Shown: positions 50,203 through 59,718, numbered from the stretch's first letter. The stretch is DNA of 64,000 nt from Clostridiales bacterium (GCA_017511005.1 JAFWLP010000046.1:1-64000), one strand, 5' to 3'. Notes: a model not told the origin generated them from the sequence alone. Program-made: numbers and translations.

Positions 50203-51577
50203 AATATTCTTCCTCGTTGTTGACTGTCTCTCTCAGCCTCTTTATGAAGTCTGATATCTTTCCGAGCTGTTCTCTTGCAGCCAGTCGGAACTTCTCGAAT
50301 TCCCTGGTAAGAGTATCGGTCTTCCAGCTGCTCTGAGTATTAATACTGTTGATGATCCCCGCGAGTCTTATGAAGAAAACAACCAGGTTATAGAACGGCA
50401 GAAGTGCCACCACAGGCCATTGCTTGTGGTAATACGCCCGTATGTCTGGGAAAGGCTTCAGCAGGTACTGTCCGATGTAGAAATACATGTACCCGCATAT
50501 GATGTAGAAAAGGAATATCGCTCCCATTGAGAGCAATACTATGGTACTTGAATAGCCGTATGCCATGAGTACGATCAGGGCAAGATACCAGATCATTCTC
50601 GGGAAAGCAAATGTATGGTCAAAAAGCAGTGTGTGGATATTCGTATCCGTTGCGAAGCGCCAGGGCCTGAGCTTGCTCTGGGGATAAAGCCTTGCGACTT
50701 CCAGTGAACCTCTCTGCCAGCGCTGACGCTGAGTGTAGAGCTTGTTGACGCCCTCTATCGGATCCGTGTAATAGATCGCGTCGACACAGATGCCGACCTT
50801 CTGCTTCTGGATATATCTCATCTGGAAAGTGATCTCGGTATCCTCCGAGATCGTCTCCGTGTTATAGAGGTGCGACTTGCGGATGGAACTCATCCTGAAT
50901 GCCGAAAACGCGCCGGACAGCGTATACATCGTATTCGTCTCCGAGGCATAGTTTCTTCCCGCAAGGAATGCCTGGGCATACTCGCAGAACTCGATCCTTC
51001 TGAACAGTCTTGATTTGAACGACTTATACTTCTCGATCTTGTCAGGCCTTATGAGGATAGAACCTGTAAGGCATGTGTATTCACGGTGATTCTCAAGATG
51101 AAGCACCATGTTCGAGAGAGCATACCTGTCAAGATATCCGTCGGAATCGATATTGATGAGATAGGTTCCCTTACTGTTGTAGATGGCAAGGTTCAAAGCT
51201 CTTGATTTGCCCTGTCCGGAATTGAGCCAGTTCATGCGCAGAGTGGGATATTTTTCCTGAGCTCTCGCGAAAGCGTTAAAGCTCTTATCCTGGCTCATGT
51301 TATTTACGAGATATATCTCCATGTGATCGTTCGGATAATCACTTCTGTCAATCGATTCAAGACATTCCTCAAGGCTGTCTTCCGAATTATAAACAGGGAT
51401 TATGAGAACGATGTCCGGCCAGATCGCAGGTCTCTCGATCTTGTCCTTCTTATGCTTCTGATGGAGCAGGACAAAGAACGAACCTATCGAAGGGATAACC
51501 TCAACAAGCAGCGGGATGATTATCCACGCAAGCCAGTAAAAGAAGGGATTGACCAGATGTATCATTATATTGTTCAT
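50195..51577 (-). CDS. Membrane glycosyltransferase family 2 of the exosortase G locus
   Basis: 460 residues. A membrane helix near 12-35, then a GT-A domain: IVLIIPVYNSEDSLEECLESI, the DxD as INIDSDGYLD, the acceptor-site SEDTEITFQM and the processive signature QRQRWQRGS. Three or four membrane helices follow (about 305-410) and a cytoplasmic tail. This is the layout of processive synthases for polysaccharides such as cellulose or poly-GlcNAc. It matches the glycosyltransferase known to accompany XrtG. It overlaps xrtG by 4 bases. The sugar is unknown. Confidence 0.9.
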   Translation of the reverse strand: MNNIMIHLVNPFFYWLAWIIIPLLVEVIPSIGSFFVLLHQKHKKDKIERPAIWPDIVLIIPVYNSEDSLEECLESIDRSDYPNDHMEIYLVNNMSQDKSFNAFARAQEKYPTLRMNWLNSGQGKSRALNLAIYNSKGTYLINIDSDGYLDRYALSNMVLHLENHREYTCLTGSILIRPDKIEKYKSFKSRLFRRIEFCEYAQAFLAGRNYASETNTMYTLSGAFSAFRMSSIRKSHLYNTETISEDTEITFQMRYIQKQKVGICVDAIYYTDPIEGVNKLYTQRQRWQRGSLEVARLYPQSKLRPWRFATDTNIHTLLFDHTFAFPRMIWYLALIVLMAYGYSSTIVLLSMGAIFLFYIICGYMYFYIGQYLLKPFPDIRAYYHKQWPVVALLPFYNLVVFFIRLAGIINSINTQSSWKTDTLTREFEKFRLAAREQLGKISDFIKRLRETVNNEEEYYE

Positions 51578-52203
51578 GACGCATCTCCCCCGCTCTTCAG
51601 TCCGGGTTCTTCTTTCTTGTTGTACCCGAAATCACCGGTCTTCATCTTAAGGACGTGCGGCATCGTGAATACGAAGAAATAAAGAATGACCTGCAGGACA
51701 TAGAAGACTATCCTTCCCACGATCGTATGGGCGACATAGTAGTAGTCCGTTCCCAGGAAATGTATCATGGTGCAGATAACTGAGATCCTGAAAGCATTGG
51801 TAAGCATCGTATAGAGCGTACCGACGATCGCGACGTATATACGCTCGGGAATGTTATAGATCCCATACAGGAAAAGAAGCGAGATAAAGGCGGATATCTC
51901 GATAAAGCCGGAACACTCAAGGTCGATATTAACTGTGATCGCACCCTTTACCGATTCAATAAAGATAACACCATAGCGGTAGTAAGCCTGATAAAATCCC
52001 GTTACCTTTCCGAATATTCCGGCGATCGCCGCGATCAGCCTTGCAAGAGGCAGAACCAGCCATGGCCTTACCAGGATCATGAGAAGTATGAATAATCCGC
52101 AGGAACCCAAAAGATATCTCCAAAACCTGAGCCCTGCTTTTCTAAGTACTCTAAGAAGCCAGATCCACAAGGCTATTGCGGCGGCGGAGACAATATAGAT
52201 CAT
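51574..52203 (-). CDS. xrtG: Exosortase XrtG
   Basis: 209 residues with about seven membrane helices. The exosortase triad is present: Cys97 in DLECSGFIEISAF, Arg139 in LTNAFRISVIC and His159 in YYVAHTIVGRI. Exosortases are membrane transpeptidase-like enzymes that cut a C-terminal sorting signal and are thought to attach the protein to a surface carbohydrate or lipid. The XrtG type is the Firmicutes form. It overlaps the gene for its likely substrate (stop at 52200) and the glycosyltransferase by 4 bases each. Confidence 0.92.
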   Translation of the reverse strand: MIYIVSAAAIALWIWLLRVLRKAGLRFWRYLLGSCGLFILLMILVRPWLVLPLARLIAAIAGIFGKVTGFYQAYYRYGVIFIESVKGAITVNIDLECSGFIEISAFISLLFLYGIYNIPERIYVAIVGTLYTMLTNAFRISVICTMIHFLGTDYYYVAHTIVGRIVFYVLQVILYFFVFTMPHVLKMKTGDFGYNKKEEPGLKSGGDAS

Positions 52204-53555
52204 CTAGCCTTCTTTCTGCGATTAAGGGTGAAGTATGATCCTGCCGCAACCGTCGATAAGACGGCAACGAAAACAGGTCCCGTAGATACACCCGAAGTCT
52301 CAAGCATCGGCCAGCCTACTCTGTGGAAGTGAACGAAAATGGACTGTGACTCGTCAGGTTCAATTCCGCCGCATTCTGCAAGAGCGGCTATGTCAAACCA
52401 GAACTCGGTCTCATCCTGATGATCTTCTATGGTTACATACATATCACCCAGATAGTGGTCGAGTGAAGATATGTTATCGATATTCGTCGATAATCCGGCA
52501 TCAGAGAAATAGAACAATGCGTAATGATGCGTACCCTCTGACATGGAGCGTGCCCTTGAGGAACTCCAGTCAAGGCTTCCGTCGGGACCGAGCTCTATGG
52601 CGATAAGTTTGGTATGCGTATATCCGAAGATAACGGTAACCTCGAGGAATTCCGTTCCGTACTTGTAACCGGTATCCTGCTTGCTGAATTCATTGGCGAT
52701 GCAATGAACGTAAGCTATTCCGTCTCTCTGGTATATGGAACCCTCGGCGTCGTTGTAATTATTGTTCATGCCGGCGGTATCATACTGGATCGTGGTAACC
52801 GGATAGTAATCCCAGTCATGGTAATCGCCGTCGATAACGATCTCAGAACCGTCATTGTAAGGTCCCGGTGTCGGTGTCGGATCGTCCGGCTCAGGAGTCG
52901 GAGTGGGATCATCGGGATCGGGTGTCGGCGTCGGGTTATCCGGATCCGGTGTGGGTGTCGGATCATCATGAATGTATCCGCTGCAGTCCGCAACGTCCGT
53001 TACGATATTGCCGCCGAGATAGTAACCGAAATTGATCGTTGAAGAATACTGCGGAAGCAGGCTTGAAGGGATGGCGATCTCGGTGAGCGTAGGTGCCAGC
53101 CAGGTGGAATAACCGCTGTTGAAAGCAACCTGAATGCCGCCGTTTGCCGCATTATAGACATTGCCTGTCTCAACGTCAGTAACCTGGATGAAATTGCCTT
53201 CAGCACCGTTGTTCTCAAATGATACGACCAGCACATAACCGAGGTCCGTCTTTATGTTGAACTGTCCGTGGGTATTGTAATGATCACTGGACCAGGAAGC
53301 CGAATTCTGCTGCTCCTCATCCATATAGATGTAAATCCAGTCACCGTCCCAGACCATTGCGACATTATTAACATGGCTGGTCTCACTAAGGCAGTCGTAC
53401 TTGACCACACTGTCCCAGTCACTGAAATCACCGTCGATCGAAATGCCTGAATAGGAGTCAGCGTTTGCTGATACGGCAAAGCCTGAAACAGCAAAAACAG
53501 CAGCTGCAATGCCGCTGATAAATCTTGTGATCCTGCCTGTCATACTCTTTGCCAA
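52200..53555 (-). CDS. Secreted protein with Firmicu-CTERM-type sorting signal, likely XrtG substrate
   Basis: 451 residues. A signal peptide (to about ANA, residue 33) is followed by a first domain opening ISIDGDFSDWDSVVKYD, a Pro/Thr/Asp linker of PTPDPDNPT-like repeats (about residues 205-235), and a second domain opening IVIDGDYHDWDYYPV, so the two domains look related. The C-terminus has the sorting layout: SGVSTGPVFVAVLST, a hydrophobic helix, then RRKKAR. I chose TTG 53555 because GGAGG lies 8 bases upstream; the ATG four codons later is the alternative. It is first in the operon, which suggests that it is made in the largest amount. Confidence 0.87.
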   Translation of the reverse strand: MAKSMTGRITRFISGIAAAVFAVSGFAVSANADSYSGISIDGDFSDWDSVVKYDCLSETSHVNNVAMVWDGDWIYIYMDEEQQNSASWSSDHYNTHGQFNIKTDLGYVLVVSFENNGAEGNFIQVTDVETGNVYNAANGGIQVAFNSGYSTWLAPTLTEIAIPSSLLPQYSSTINFGYYLGGNIVTDVADCSGYIHDDPTPTPDPDNPTPTPDPDDPTPTPEPDDPTPTPGPYNDGSEIVIDGDYHDWDYYPVTTIQYDTAGMNNNYNDAEGSIYQRDGIAYVHCIANEFSKQDTGYKYGTEFLEVTVIFGYTHTKLIAIELGPDGSLDWSSSRARSMSEGTHHYALFYFSDAGLSTNIDNISSLDHYLGDMYVTIEDHQDETEFWFDIAALAECGGIEPDESQSIFVHFHRVGWPMLETSGVSTGPVFVAVLSTVAAGSYFTLNRRKKAR

Positions 53556-53582
53556 AACGCTAGCCTCCAAATGACCAGGTAG

Positions 53583-53591
53583 AGTATAACA
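53583..53591 (-). promoter_or_regulatory. Extended -10 promoter of the exosortase G operon
   Basis: Minus-strand TGTTATACT (TGnTATACT), about 30 bases before the proposed start at 53555. There is no good -35. The wider string TGTGTTATACTC is identical to that before the 128-residue gene at 1999-2007. Confidence 0.6.
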
Positions 53592-53688
53592 CAGGACAGT
53601 GCAAATTGTGACAGCTTTATGTCATTTTTGTTAACACTGTTGGCAATTCAGTCAATAAAATCTGATTGTTTGTATATTTTATATATTC

Positions 53689-54726
53689 CTAAGAACCGGA
53701 AAGGAAACCGCTGATGGCACTATTGAGCCTGGCAATGCATTTCCGCTCATAATCCCTTTCTGCCGGAACAGAGAAGGAATCGAGTTTTGCCAGTGCCGCC
53801 GTTGCGCACTCCCTGGCTTTATCCGCATTTCCGAAGCAGTTAAGTTCGTAGAAGCCCTTTATGCGCATCGTGTTGCAGTCAGTATCCTTCTCGATCTCAT
53901 CACCCATCCGGTGATAATACTCCTTCGCCACGGAAGGCTCGATATGGTGGTATGAGTAGTAATAAACGAGTGTCATGAGGACCGCAATGGCCACCTTGCT
54001 CCTCTCTCCCGGCTTTAATACCGCTTCCACATCCGCCACGGCTTCGGGCATCCTGTCGTAAAGCCCGTTGGCATCCAGATATGAGAAATAGATCGGGAAA
54101 TACATTTTCCGTTCCGTATCCCAGACTTTGGGATAATTCAATTCCCTTACGGATTTGAGATCCATCTTCTCAAACGGAATTCCGGCCCTCAGCATTCCGG
54201 CGGCAGATGTCATGTAGCCGCCAAGAGACTTTTTTGAATACATCTTTTTAACCGTCGCGATCACCAGTACGATCCTGCCTATGGAGTACATCAGTATCCA
54301 GAAACCCGAAAGGAATACGAGCGCAGCCGGAAACCGGTAATAAATCCTGAAACACCAGGCCGTACAGCCTGCAAACACGCCTATGCCTATGAGAGCCGTC
54401 AGTATGCCCGTGATCAGCATATGAGTCTTTTCCATTGCAATGAGCTTTTTATTCTCTACTCCCGGATGATTATCAAAATCCACCACAGAGTTGGCAAAGA
54501 AACCGAGTCTGAATCTGTATCCCCTGTATTCCCAGTTTCCGCCTTTAGGTCTTGTATATTTGAACCCAAGGATATCCACATCCGTGACCCTGCCGTAAAA
54601 AGGTTTGGTGAAAGCGATCTGGATCAGGAAAAACACCAGCGAGACAAACAGAATCCCAACAACTGACATAACGAGATCCAGAATAGGGTTTCTTATCAGT
54701 TCTGTGACATATCTTAGATATTCCAT
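53689..54726 (-). CDS. Membrane protein of unknown function
   Basis: 345 residues. Two membrane helices near 15-36 and 103-125, and a third close by near 130-155, are followed by a soluble C-terminal half rich in helices (about 165-345) with alternating Leu/Ala and Tyr, like a tetratricopeptide-type stretch (FYELNCFGNADKARECATAA). A loop between the first helices (RVTDVDILGFKYTRPKGGNW) may be extracellular or cytoplasmic. I do not recognise a family. It ends about 100 bases upstream of the exosortase promoter in the same direction, and could be its neighbour by chance. Confidence 0.7.
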   Translation of the reverse strand: MEYLRYVTELIRNPILDLVMSVVGILFVSLVFFLIQIAFTKPFYGRVTDVDILGFKYTRPKGGNWEYRGYRFRLGFFANSVVDFDNHPGVENKKLIAMEKTHMLITGILTALIGIGVFAGCTAWCFRIYYRFPAALVFLSGFWILMYSIGRIVLVIATVKKMYSKKSLGGYMTSAAGMLRAGIPFEKMDLKSVRELNYPKVWDTERKMYFPIYFSYLDANGLYDRMPEAVADVEAVLKPGERSKVAIAVLMTLVYYYSYHHIEPSVAKEYYHRMGDEIEKDTDCNTMRIKGFYELNCFGNADKARECATAALAKLDSFSVPAERDYERKCIARLNSAISGFLSGS

Positions 54727-54818
54727 GCAATCTCCTTGATATTATTCCAACAGTATTAATCTGCTTGCAGCCGCATTTATGTTAGCATCTATTCAAAACA
54801 AACAGAAGAAGGTTTCTC

Positions 54819-56015
54819 ATGACTTCAGGCAGGAAATTCTGGACGTTAAGATACATAGTGATCAATGCGACTTATTTTGCCGTTTACAGCGGCATCCATG
54901 CTTACGCGTCCGTATTCCTGCTTGAAAAGGGATTCTCCAACACCCTTATCGGCATAACACTCGCACTGGCAAACATCCTGTCGGTCATCTTCCAGCCCGT
55001 CGTCGCCGGTCTCATCGACAAACAGGGAAAGCTGACAAACCGCAATGTCTCGATCGCCTCAACGGCACTTCTCCTGGCAGGTTCAGTCCTGCTGCTCATC
55101 ATAAGGAGCGGCATCGCCGTGATCTTCATCATATTCGCTCTGATATATATGGTGCAGATGGTATATCAGCCGATCATTACGGCAATGTATTTTGAATATG
55201 AGGCAGCCGGATGCCACATCTACTACGGTCTTGCAAGAGGACTGGGCTCCGCGGGATTTGCAGTCACATCCGTATTCACCGGAATGGCCATAGGAAGATT
55301 CGGTGTAACGATCCTCATGATACTGGATATAATCTTTCTCTCGATCGCACTGGTGGTACTGTTCTTCTTCAGGAAACCCCAGGTCAGCTCCGCCGAACAG
55401 GCAAGCACGGATGTTGCCCACAACAATCTGTTCAGCTTCATAAAGACATACCCCACATTCATGCTGTTCGTACTCGGCGCGGTATGTTTTTTCTTTGCGC
55501 ACAACGCGATAAACGACTACATGATACAGATAATAACTCCATTGGGCGGCACGGAATCCGCAATGGGAACGGCTGTCTTCATAGCTGCGCTCCTGGAGCT
55601 CCCGACAATGGCACTGATCGATAAGATCATGAAGAAGGTATCCTGCAGGAATCTGCTCATTTTCGCCGGGGCCGCGTTTCTTGTAAAGACCCTTCTCATG
55701 TTCATCGCACCTAACATGACCGTCGTCTATATCAGCCAGGCAATGCAGATGTTCGCCTATGCGGTATTCATCCCCGTCTCCGCTTATTTCGTCAATCAGA
55801 CCATGGCAAAGTTCGACCAGGTCAAAGGACAGGCATACGTTAACTGCTCGATCACTTTGGGCGGCGTTTTCTCCAGTCTGGTCTGCGGAAGACTCCTTGA
55901 TATCAAAGGTCCTCATTTCATGCTGACCGTAAGCCTTGTGGTAACGGCCGCTGGTCTTGTGATAGCCTTCCTGGCACTGAAGGTATTACGGCAGCACAGG
56001 CATCTTCCCGGCTGA
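54819..56015 (+). CDS. MFS transporter (MFS_1-like, sugar/nucleoside type)
   Basis: 398 residues with 12 predicted membrane helices. The first helices (RYIVINATYFAVYSGIHAYAS, GFSNTLIGITLALANI) and the central loop resemble the LacY/maltose- and nucleoside-transporter-like MFS_1 group. AGLIDKQGK lies at the position of the loop 2-3 signature. Motifs for a particular substrate are not evident. The ATG follows AGAAGG. It is divergent from the unknown membrane protein and upstream of the lipase gene, which has its own promoter. Confidence 0.85.
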   Translation: MTSGRKFWTLRYIVINATYFAVYSGIHAYASVFLLEKGFSNTLIGITLALANILSVIFQPVVAGLIDKQGKLTNRNVSIASTALLLAGSVLLLIIRSGIAVIFIIFALIYMVQMVYQPIITAMYFEYEAAGCHIYYGLARGLGSAGFAVTSVFTGMAIGRFGVTILMILDIIFLSIALVVLFFFRKPQVSSAEQASTDVAHNNLFSFIKTYPTFMLFVLGAVCFFFAHNAINDYMIQIITPLGGTESAMGTAVFIAALLELPTMALIDKIMKKVSCRNLLIFAGAAFLVKTLLMFIAPNMTVVYISQAMQMFAYAVFIPVSAYFVNQTMAKFDQVKGQAYVNCSITLGGVFSSLVCGRLLDIKGPHFMLTVSLVVTAAGLVIAFLALKVLRQHRHLPG

Positions 56016-56056
56016 GGCAATAATGAGGAAAAAGCACTCTTAGACTAAATTCAGTA

Positions 56057-56085
56057 TTGAACAATATATAATACCGCGTTATACT
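56057..56085 (+). promoter_or_regulatory. Promoter of the lipase-like gene
   Basis: TTGAAC (56057-56062) and TATACT (56080-56085) are exactly 17 bases apart, about 54 bases before the ATG at 56139. Confidence 0.8.
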
Positions 56086-56138
56086 CCGTTTATAGGGTGA
56101 TACCTATCTATTGAAGAAAAACATAACGGGTGCTTTTT

Positions 56139-56963
56139 ATGAGTGATCACTGCAGTCTGAAATATCCTTTGCTCATGGTTCACGGAATGGGTTTCCGTGA
56201 CCGGAAGCATCTGTGTTACTGGGGCAGGGTTCCAAAAACGCTGGAATCGCATGGTGCCCGGGTATTCTTCGGTCATCAGGACTCTGTCGGTTCCGTCGAG
56301 AGCAATGCAGACATCATCGCCCGGAGCCTTGATGAGGTCCTCAGGCAGACCGGAGCCGAGAAGGTAAACATCCTTGCACATTCCAAGGGCGGGCTTGAGG
56401 CAAGATATCTCATCAATCACGGTTACGCAGACAAGGTCGCATCGGTCACCACGATAGACACTCCGCACCACGGGTCAAAGACCGTCGACTTCCTCATGAA
56501 AGCTCCCAAGTGGATGATAAAGACAGCCGCATGGGGAACCGACGTCTGGATGAAGATCTTAGGCGACAAGAATCCCGACAGCTACGACTGTTTCGATCTT
56601 TTCACCACAAAGACAGCCGAGCAGTTCAACATCGACAACCCCGCTCCCGGTGACATCTACTGCCAGAGTTACGCCTTCAAATGCAAGGGTTCATTCTCCG
56701 ATCCCTTCTTCTGCATCACCTACCCCGTCATCCGAAGATTCGACGGCGAGAATGACGGTATGGTATCAGTGGCTTCAGCAAAATGGGAAAACTTCAAAGG
56801 CGTTCACACGACGCCTTCATACAGAGGCGTCTCACACGCGGACGTCGTCGATATCAGACGCAGAAGATTCACTTCGCGCAAACCTTCTTCGGATGACGAA
56901 GTATCCGACATTGCGAATTTCTATGTCGACGTCGTAAAAGAACTCAAAGAGATGGGGTACTAG
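56139..56963 (+). CDS. Lipase-like alpha/beta hydrolase
   Basis: 274 residues. The oxyanion region is LMVHGMGFRD, the nucleophile Ser is in ILAHSKGGLEARYL (a GxSxG variant, AHSKG), and TIDTPHHGS follows, the combination seen in bacterial lipases of the LIP/Pseudomonas type. The acid is probably Asp in GENDGMVS and the His in VSHADVVD. There is no signal peptide, so it may be cytoplasmic or leave by another route. I chose ATG 56139; a GTG three codons earlier is possible. Its last 20 bases overlap the end of the HAD gene on the other strand. Confidence 0.85.
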   Translation: MSDHCSLKYPLLMVHGMGFRDRKHLCYWGRVPKTLESHGARVFFGHQDSVGSVESNADIIARSLDEVLRQTGAEKVNILAHSKGGLEARYLINHGYADKVASVTTIDTPHHGSKTVDFLMKAPKWMIKTAAWGTDVWMKILGDKNPDSYDCFDLFTTKTAEQFNIDNPAPGDIYCQSYAFKCKGSFSDPFFCITYPVIRRFDGENDGMVSVASAKWENFKGVHTTPSYRGVSHADVVDIRRRRFTSRKPSSDDEVSDIANFYVDVVKELKEMGY

Positions 56964-57777
56964 ATCTTTCCTTCAGGAATCTGACCACCGCATCCTCCTC
57001 ATTGCTGCCGATGACTCCGGTGGCATATTTTTTCAGTTCATCCCTCGCATTTGAAACCGCATAAGCCTCGTCGGCTATCTTAAACATGGAAATATCGTTT
57101 AATGAATCACCGAAAACAACCAGTCTCTCATACCCGAGCTGTTCCTTAAGCTTCAATACCGACTTGGCTTTAGTGCAGTTCTGCGGACAGATCTCGAGCC
57201 AGTATTCATCCCTGTAAGTATCCTTCTGGAAAAGGCTCTCCCAGCCTTTATACTCCCTGACCTTCTCATATAACGGGGCTATCTTTTCCCTGGACCCGAT
57301 CATGGTGACGTAGCCCGGCACCCCGCAGAACATCTCATCAATGCTGTCAGTTCTGCACATCGTCGGATCATTCTCATAATAATCAATATATCCCTGAAGC
57401 CCTTCGGTGTGTTCTGCCGGCATGTAAGTGCGGATCATGATATCGCCGGTAAAGCATGACACAAATCCGCATGACGGAAGTTCTGGAAGCATATCTTTAA
57501 GCAGCTCCACTTCCTCTCCGGTGAACACCGATTTCTTCAGATGCTTTCCCTTGGAATTATCCGCAAGCACCGCTCCGTTTCTGGTAATTACGGGGAATTT
57601 GATCTTCAGCTCTCCCGTGATCGTACGGGCACTCTCTATCGATCTTGCTGTTGCAAACGTGAACGGCAGGCCCTGCTCAAGCAATTCATTAAGCGTCTGT
57701 ACCGTGTACCCGGAAAGCTTCTCATTATTCCTCATGAGAGTGCCGTCAAGATCGGATACATAGAGCGTTTTGTCCAT
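56944..57777 (-). CDS. HAD-superfamily phosphatase, Cof type
   Basis: 277 residues. Motif I is VSDLDGTLMRNN (residues 8-19), motif II FATAR, motif III around LLEQ/KEQLGYERL, and motif IV VVFGDSLNDISMF. A type-II cap lies between (about 85-185). Cof-type enzymes dephosphorylate sugar phosphates and other small molecules. The true substrate is not predictable. It is upstream of, and 5 bases from, the stop of the histidine kinase gene, so it may be read from the same transcript as the two-component system. Confidence 0.9.
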   Translation of the reverse strand: MDKTLYVSDLDGTLMRNNEKLSGYTVQTLNELLEQGLPFTFATARSIESARTITGELKIKFPVITRNGAVLADNSKGKHLKKSVFTGEEVELLKDMLPELPSCGFVSCFTGDIMIRTYMPAEHTEGLQGYIDYYENDPTMCRTDSIDEMFCGVPGYVTMIGSREKIAPLYEKVREYKGWESLFQKDTYRDEYWLEICPQNCTKAKSVLKLKEQLGYERLVVFGDSLNDISMFKIADEAYAVSNARDELKKYATGVIGSNEEDAVVRFLKERSSTPSL

Positions 57778-57781
57778 TGGT

Positions 57782-59029
57782 TCACACCTTCTTTATTACG
57801 ATCTCAGCCGTGAATCCCCCGCCTTCGCGGTTTCTGAGCTCAAGACCGCCGCCCATCTTCTCCATGAACCGTGATGCGAGATAAAGACCTAAGCCGCTGC
57901 CGTCCTTGCCTGATCCAGAAGCCTCCGAACCACGGTAGAACTTTGTGGTGAGCATAGCCAATTCATCTTCGGGAACACCGGGTCCGCGGTCAGAAAGGAT
58001 CACTCGGATATTATCAGTATCTGCTTTATACTCGACTTCAAGGGTGGTTCCGGCATACTTGAACGAGTTGCCCGCGATGTTGTCTATTACCTGCTCGAGC
58101 CTCAGTTTATCAACGAGGATAAGGCATTCCGGCACAGAGCCATTCTGCTCGACCGTGCCGTAAAACCTGAGGTCTCCAAGCATGTCCTCAATGATGAGCG
58201 AACTCTCCTCACGCGGCGTGACCTTAAGCTCATCAAGGTCATCGAGGGTCGCACGGAACATGTTGTCGATCAGCTGCTCAACCGATGTTGCCTTTGACTT
58301 TATGACGGAGACCTTCTCCTGAATGTCATCTTCCTTATACTTGATCTCCATTACTTCACAGGTTGCCTTGATCGTTGCGACCGGAGTCTTGATGTCGTGT
58401 GATATCTCAGCGACCAGTTCCTGCTTGCTCCTGTTGGCTGCAGCTTCGCGCTCTGAAGATGCTTTGAGTTCTTCCCTCATGCGGTCGAAGGATTCGGTGA
58501 ACGCGCCGAAGTAATTGTGTTTGTCCATATTGAGCGGCACATCGAGATTGCCCTTCGATACGCTCAAAGCAAAAGCCGAGAGCTTATTAAAAGGTCTTAT
58601 ATAGAAATACCATATGATGAACATGAGGATGATCCCTGCCGCATATACCGTAAAGAGCACCCACAAAAGCTGCGTCTTGGAATTATCAGTTCTTGCGGCA
58701 TATTCCTCCGCCCTTGCGTTGAACGCGATCTTGCCGGCGATCACGCCGTCCTCGCGGTAATCGAAAACAGACATGCCTTCCTTGATGAAATAATTGTTCA
58801 GGGATTCGTAGCCGTCATCGGAAACAAGCGCTATCCTGCAGTTATATTCCTTCTCAAGAGATTCAATAGCGGTGCCTGACAGGAGCTTATCCTCTATCTC
58901 GTCACGTTTGGTGTTGAGGTCAAGCATGTCAATGGAATAGGCTTTTTCCCTGTCGATCTTATTCCACAGGAACACCCCGCAGATCAGGATGACTACCGTA
59001 TACAGGATCGCTATTATCCTTATCTTCAT
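57782..59029 (-). CDS. Sensor histidine kinase
   Basis: 415 residues. Membrane helices near 7-24 and 130-150 bracket an extracellular sensor of about 100 residues, followed by a HAMP linker and a HisKA/HATPase core. H-box VAEISHDIKTPVATIKA, N-box IAGNSFKYAG, G1 LSDRGPGVPED and G2 GSGLGLYLASRF are intact. The ATG overlaps the response regulator stop by one base (TAATG). With the regulator and the divergent ABC transporter it forms a likely peptide-antibiotic or envelope-stress module; the large sensor domain sets it apart from classic BceS kinases. Confidence 0.93.
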   Translation of the reverse strand: MKIRIIAILYTVVILICGVFLWNKIDREKAYSIDMLDLNTKRDEIEDKLLSGTAIESLEKEYNCRIALVSDDGYESLNNYFIKEGMSVFDYREDGVIAGKIAFNARAEEYAARTDNSKTQLLWVLFTVYAAGIILMFIIWYFYIRPFNKLSAFALSVSKGNLDVPLNMDKHNYFGAFTESFDRMREELKASSEREAAANRSKQELVAEISHDIKTPVATIKATCEVMEIKYKEDDIQEKVSVIKSKATSVEQLIDNMFRATLDDLDELKVTPREESSLIIEDMLGDLRFYGTVEQNGSVPECLILVDKLRLEQVIDNIAGNSFKYAGTTLEVEYKADTDNIRVILSDRGPGVPEDELAMLTTKFYRGSEASGSGKDGSGLGLYLASRFMEKMGGGLELRNREGGGFTAEIVIKKV

Positions 59030-59718
59030 TAATCAGTCTCCAGGATGTAACCTGTTCCCCAGACAGTCTTTATGAAGCGCGGCTCGTTCGGATCAGACTC
59101 GATCTTCTCGCGGAGACGGCGGATATGTACGTTCAGAGTGCTGTCCGAATAGAATGAATCTCCCCATACCTCATTGAAAAGCTGTTCCTTGGTTACGATC
59201 GTATTCCTGTGCGCGTAAAGGCAGGAAAGGAGCTGGAATTCTTTTGACTTGAGCTGAACGGTCTTTCCTTCAACGGTACAGCTCATGGTTGCCGGATCGA
59301 TTGTGAATATCTCACCTTCAGTCTGTGCGGCTGCATTCCCGAACTGCTTCATTGCCTCAAGCCTTTTAAGCTGGACCTTAACCTTGGCGAGAAGAACACT
59401 TAATGTATAAGGTTTCTTTATATAGTCATCGCCGCCGATGTTGAGGGCTACCAGAACATCGTCATCGCTCTGCCGCGCGGATATGAACAATATCGGCGTA
59501 TCGTACTTTTCGCGCAAAGTCTTACAGAGGGCAAAGCCGCTCTCATTTCCGAGATTGATGTCAAGAAGGAATATGTCTGCCGTGTTTTCTTCAAGAAAAG
59601 ACAGGCATTCTTCAGAAGTGGCGGCAATGGCGCACGTCACTCCGAACATCTCGAAATATTCCTGCGTCATGCGGGAAAGGTCTTGTTCATCGTCAATTAT
59701 TAAACAGTTATAATTCAT
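59029..59718 (-). CDS. OmpR-family response regulator
   Basis: 229 residues. The receiver has LIIDDEQDL, phosphorylation Asp in DIFLLDINLGNES, Thr/Ser in LFISARQSDDD and Lys in YIKKPYT. The winged helix has LKSKEFQLLSCLYAHRN and NVHIRRLREKIESDPNEP. I placed the start at ATG 59718 (MNYNCLIIDD); the frame is open upstream but contains no binding site. A TATACT sits 6 bases before the ATG, so the mRNA may be leaderless. It probably acts on the GTGTAAGAA repeats upstream of the ABC transporter. Confidence 0.94.
   Translation of the reverse strand: MNYNCLIIDDEQDLSRMTQEYFEMFGVTCAIAATSEECLSFLEENTADIFLLDINLGNESGFALCKTLREKYDTPILFISARQSDDDVLVALNIGGDDYIKKPYTLSVLLAKVKVQLKRLEAMKQFGNAAAQTEGEIFTIDPATMSCTVEGKTVQLKSKEFQLLSCLYAHRNTIVTKEQLFNEVWGDSFYSDSTLNVHIRRLREKIESDPNEPRFIKTVWGTGYILETD

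Noticed and set aside
55083..55916. 277-codon minus-strand frame opposite the MFS transporter
   Set aside because: The translation is Tyr/His/Glu-rich, as expected opposite a hydrophobic protein. The plus-strand gene has 12 helices and a binding site.
56944..56963. 20-base overlap of the lipase and HAD gene ends as evidence of a misassembly
   Set aside because: Both proteins end at natural lengths and each has complete motifs; a tail-to-tail overlap of this size is ordinary.
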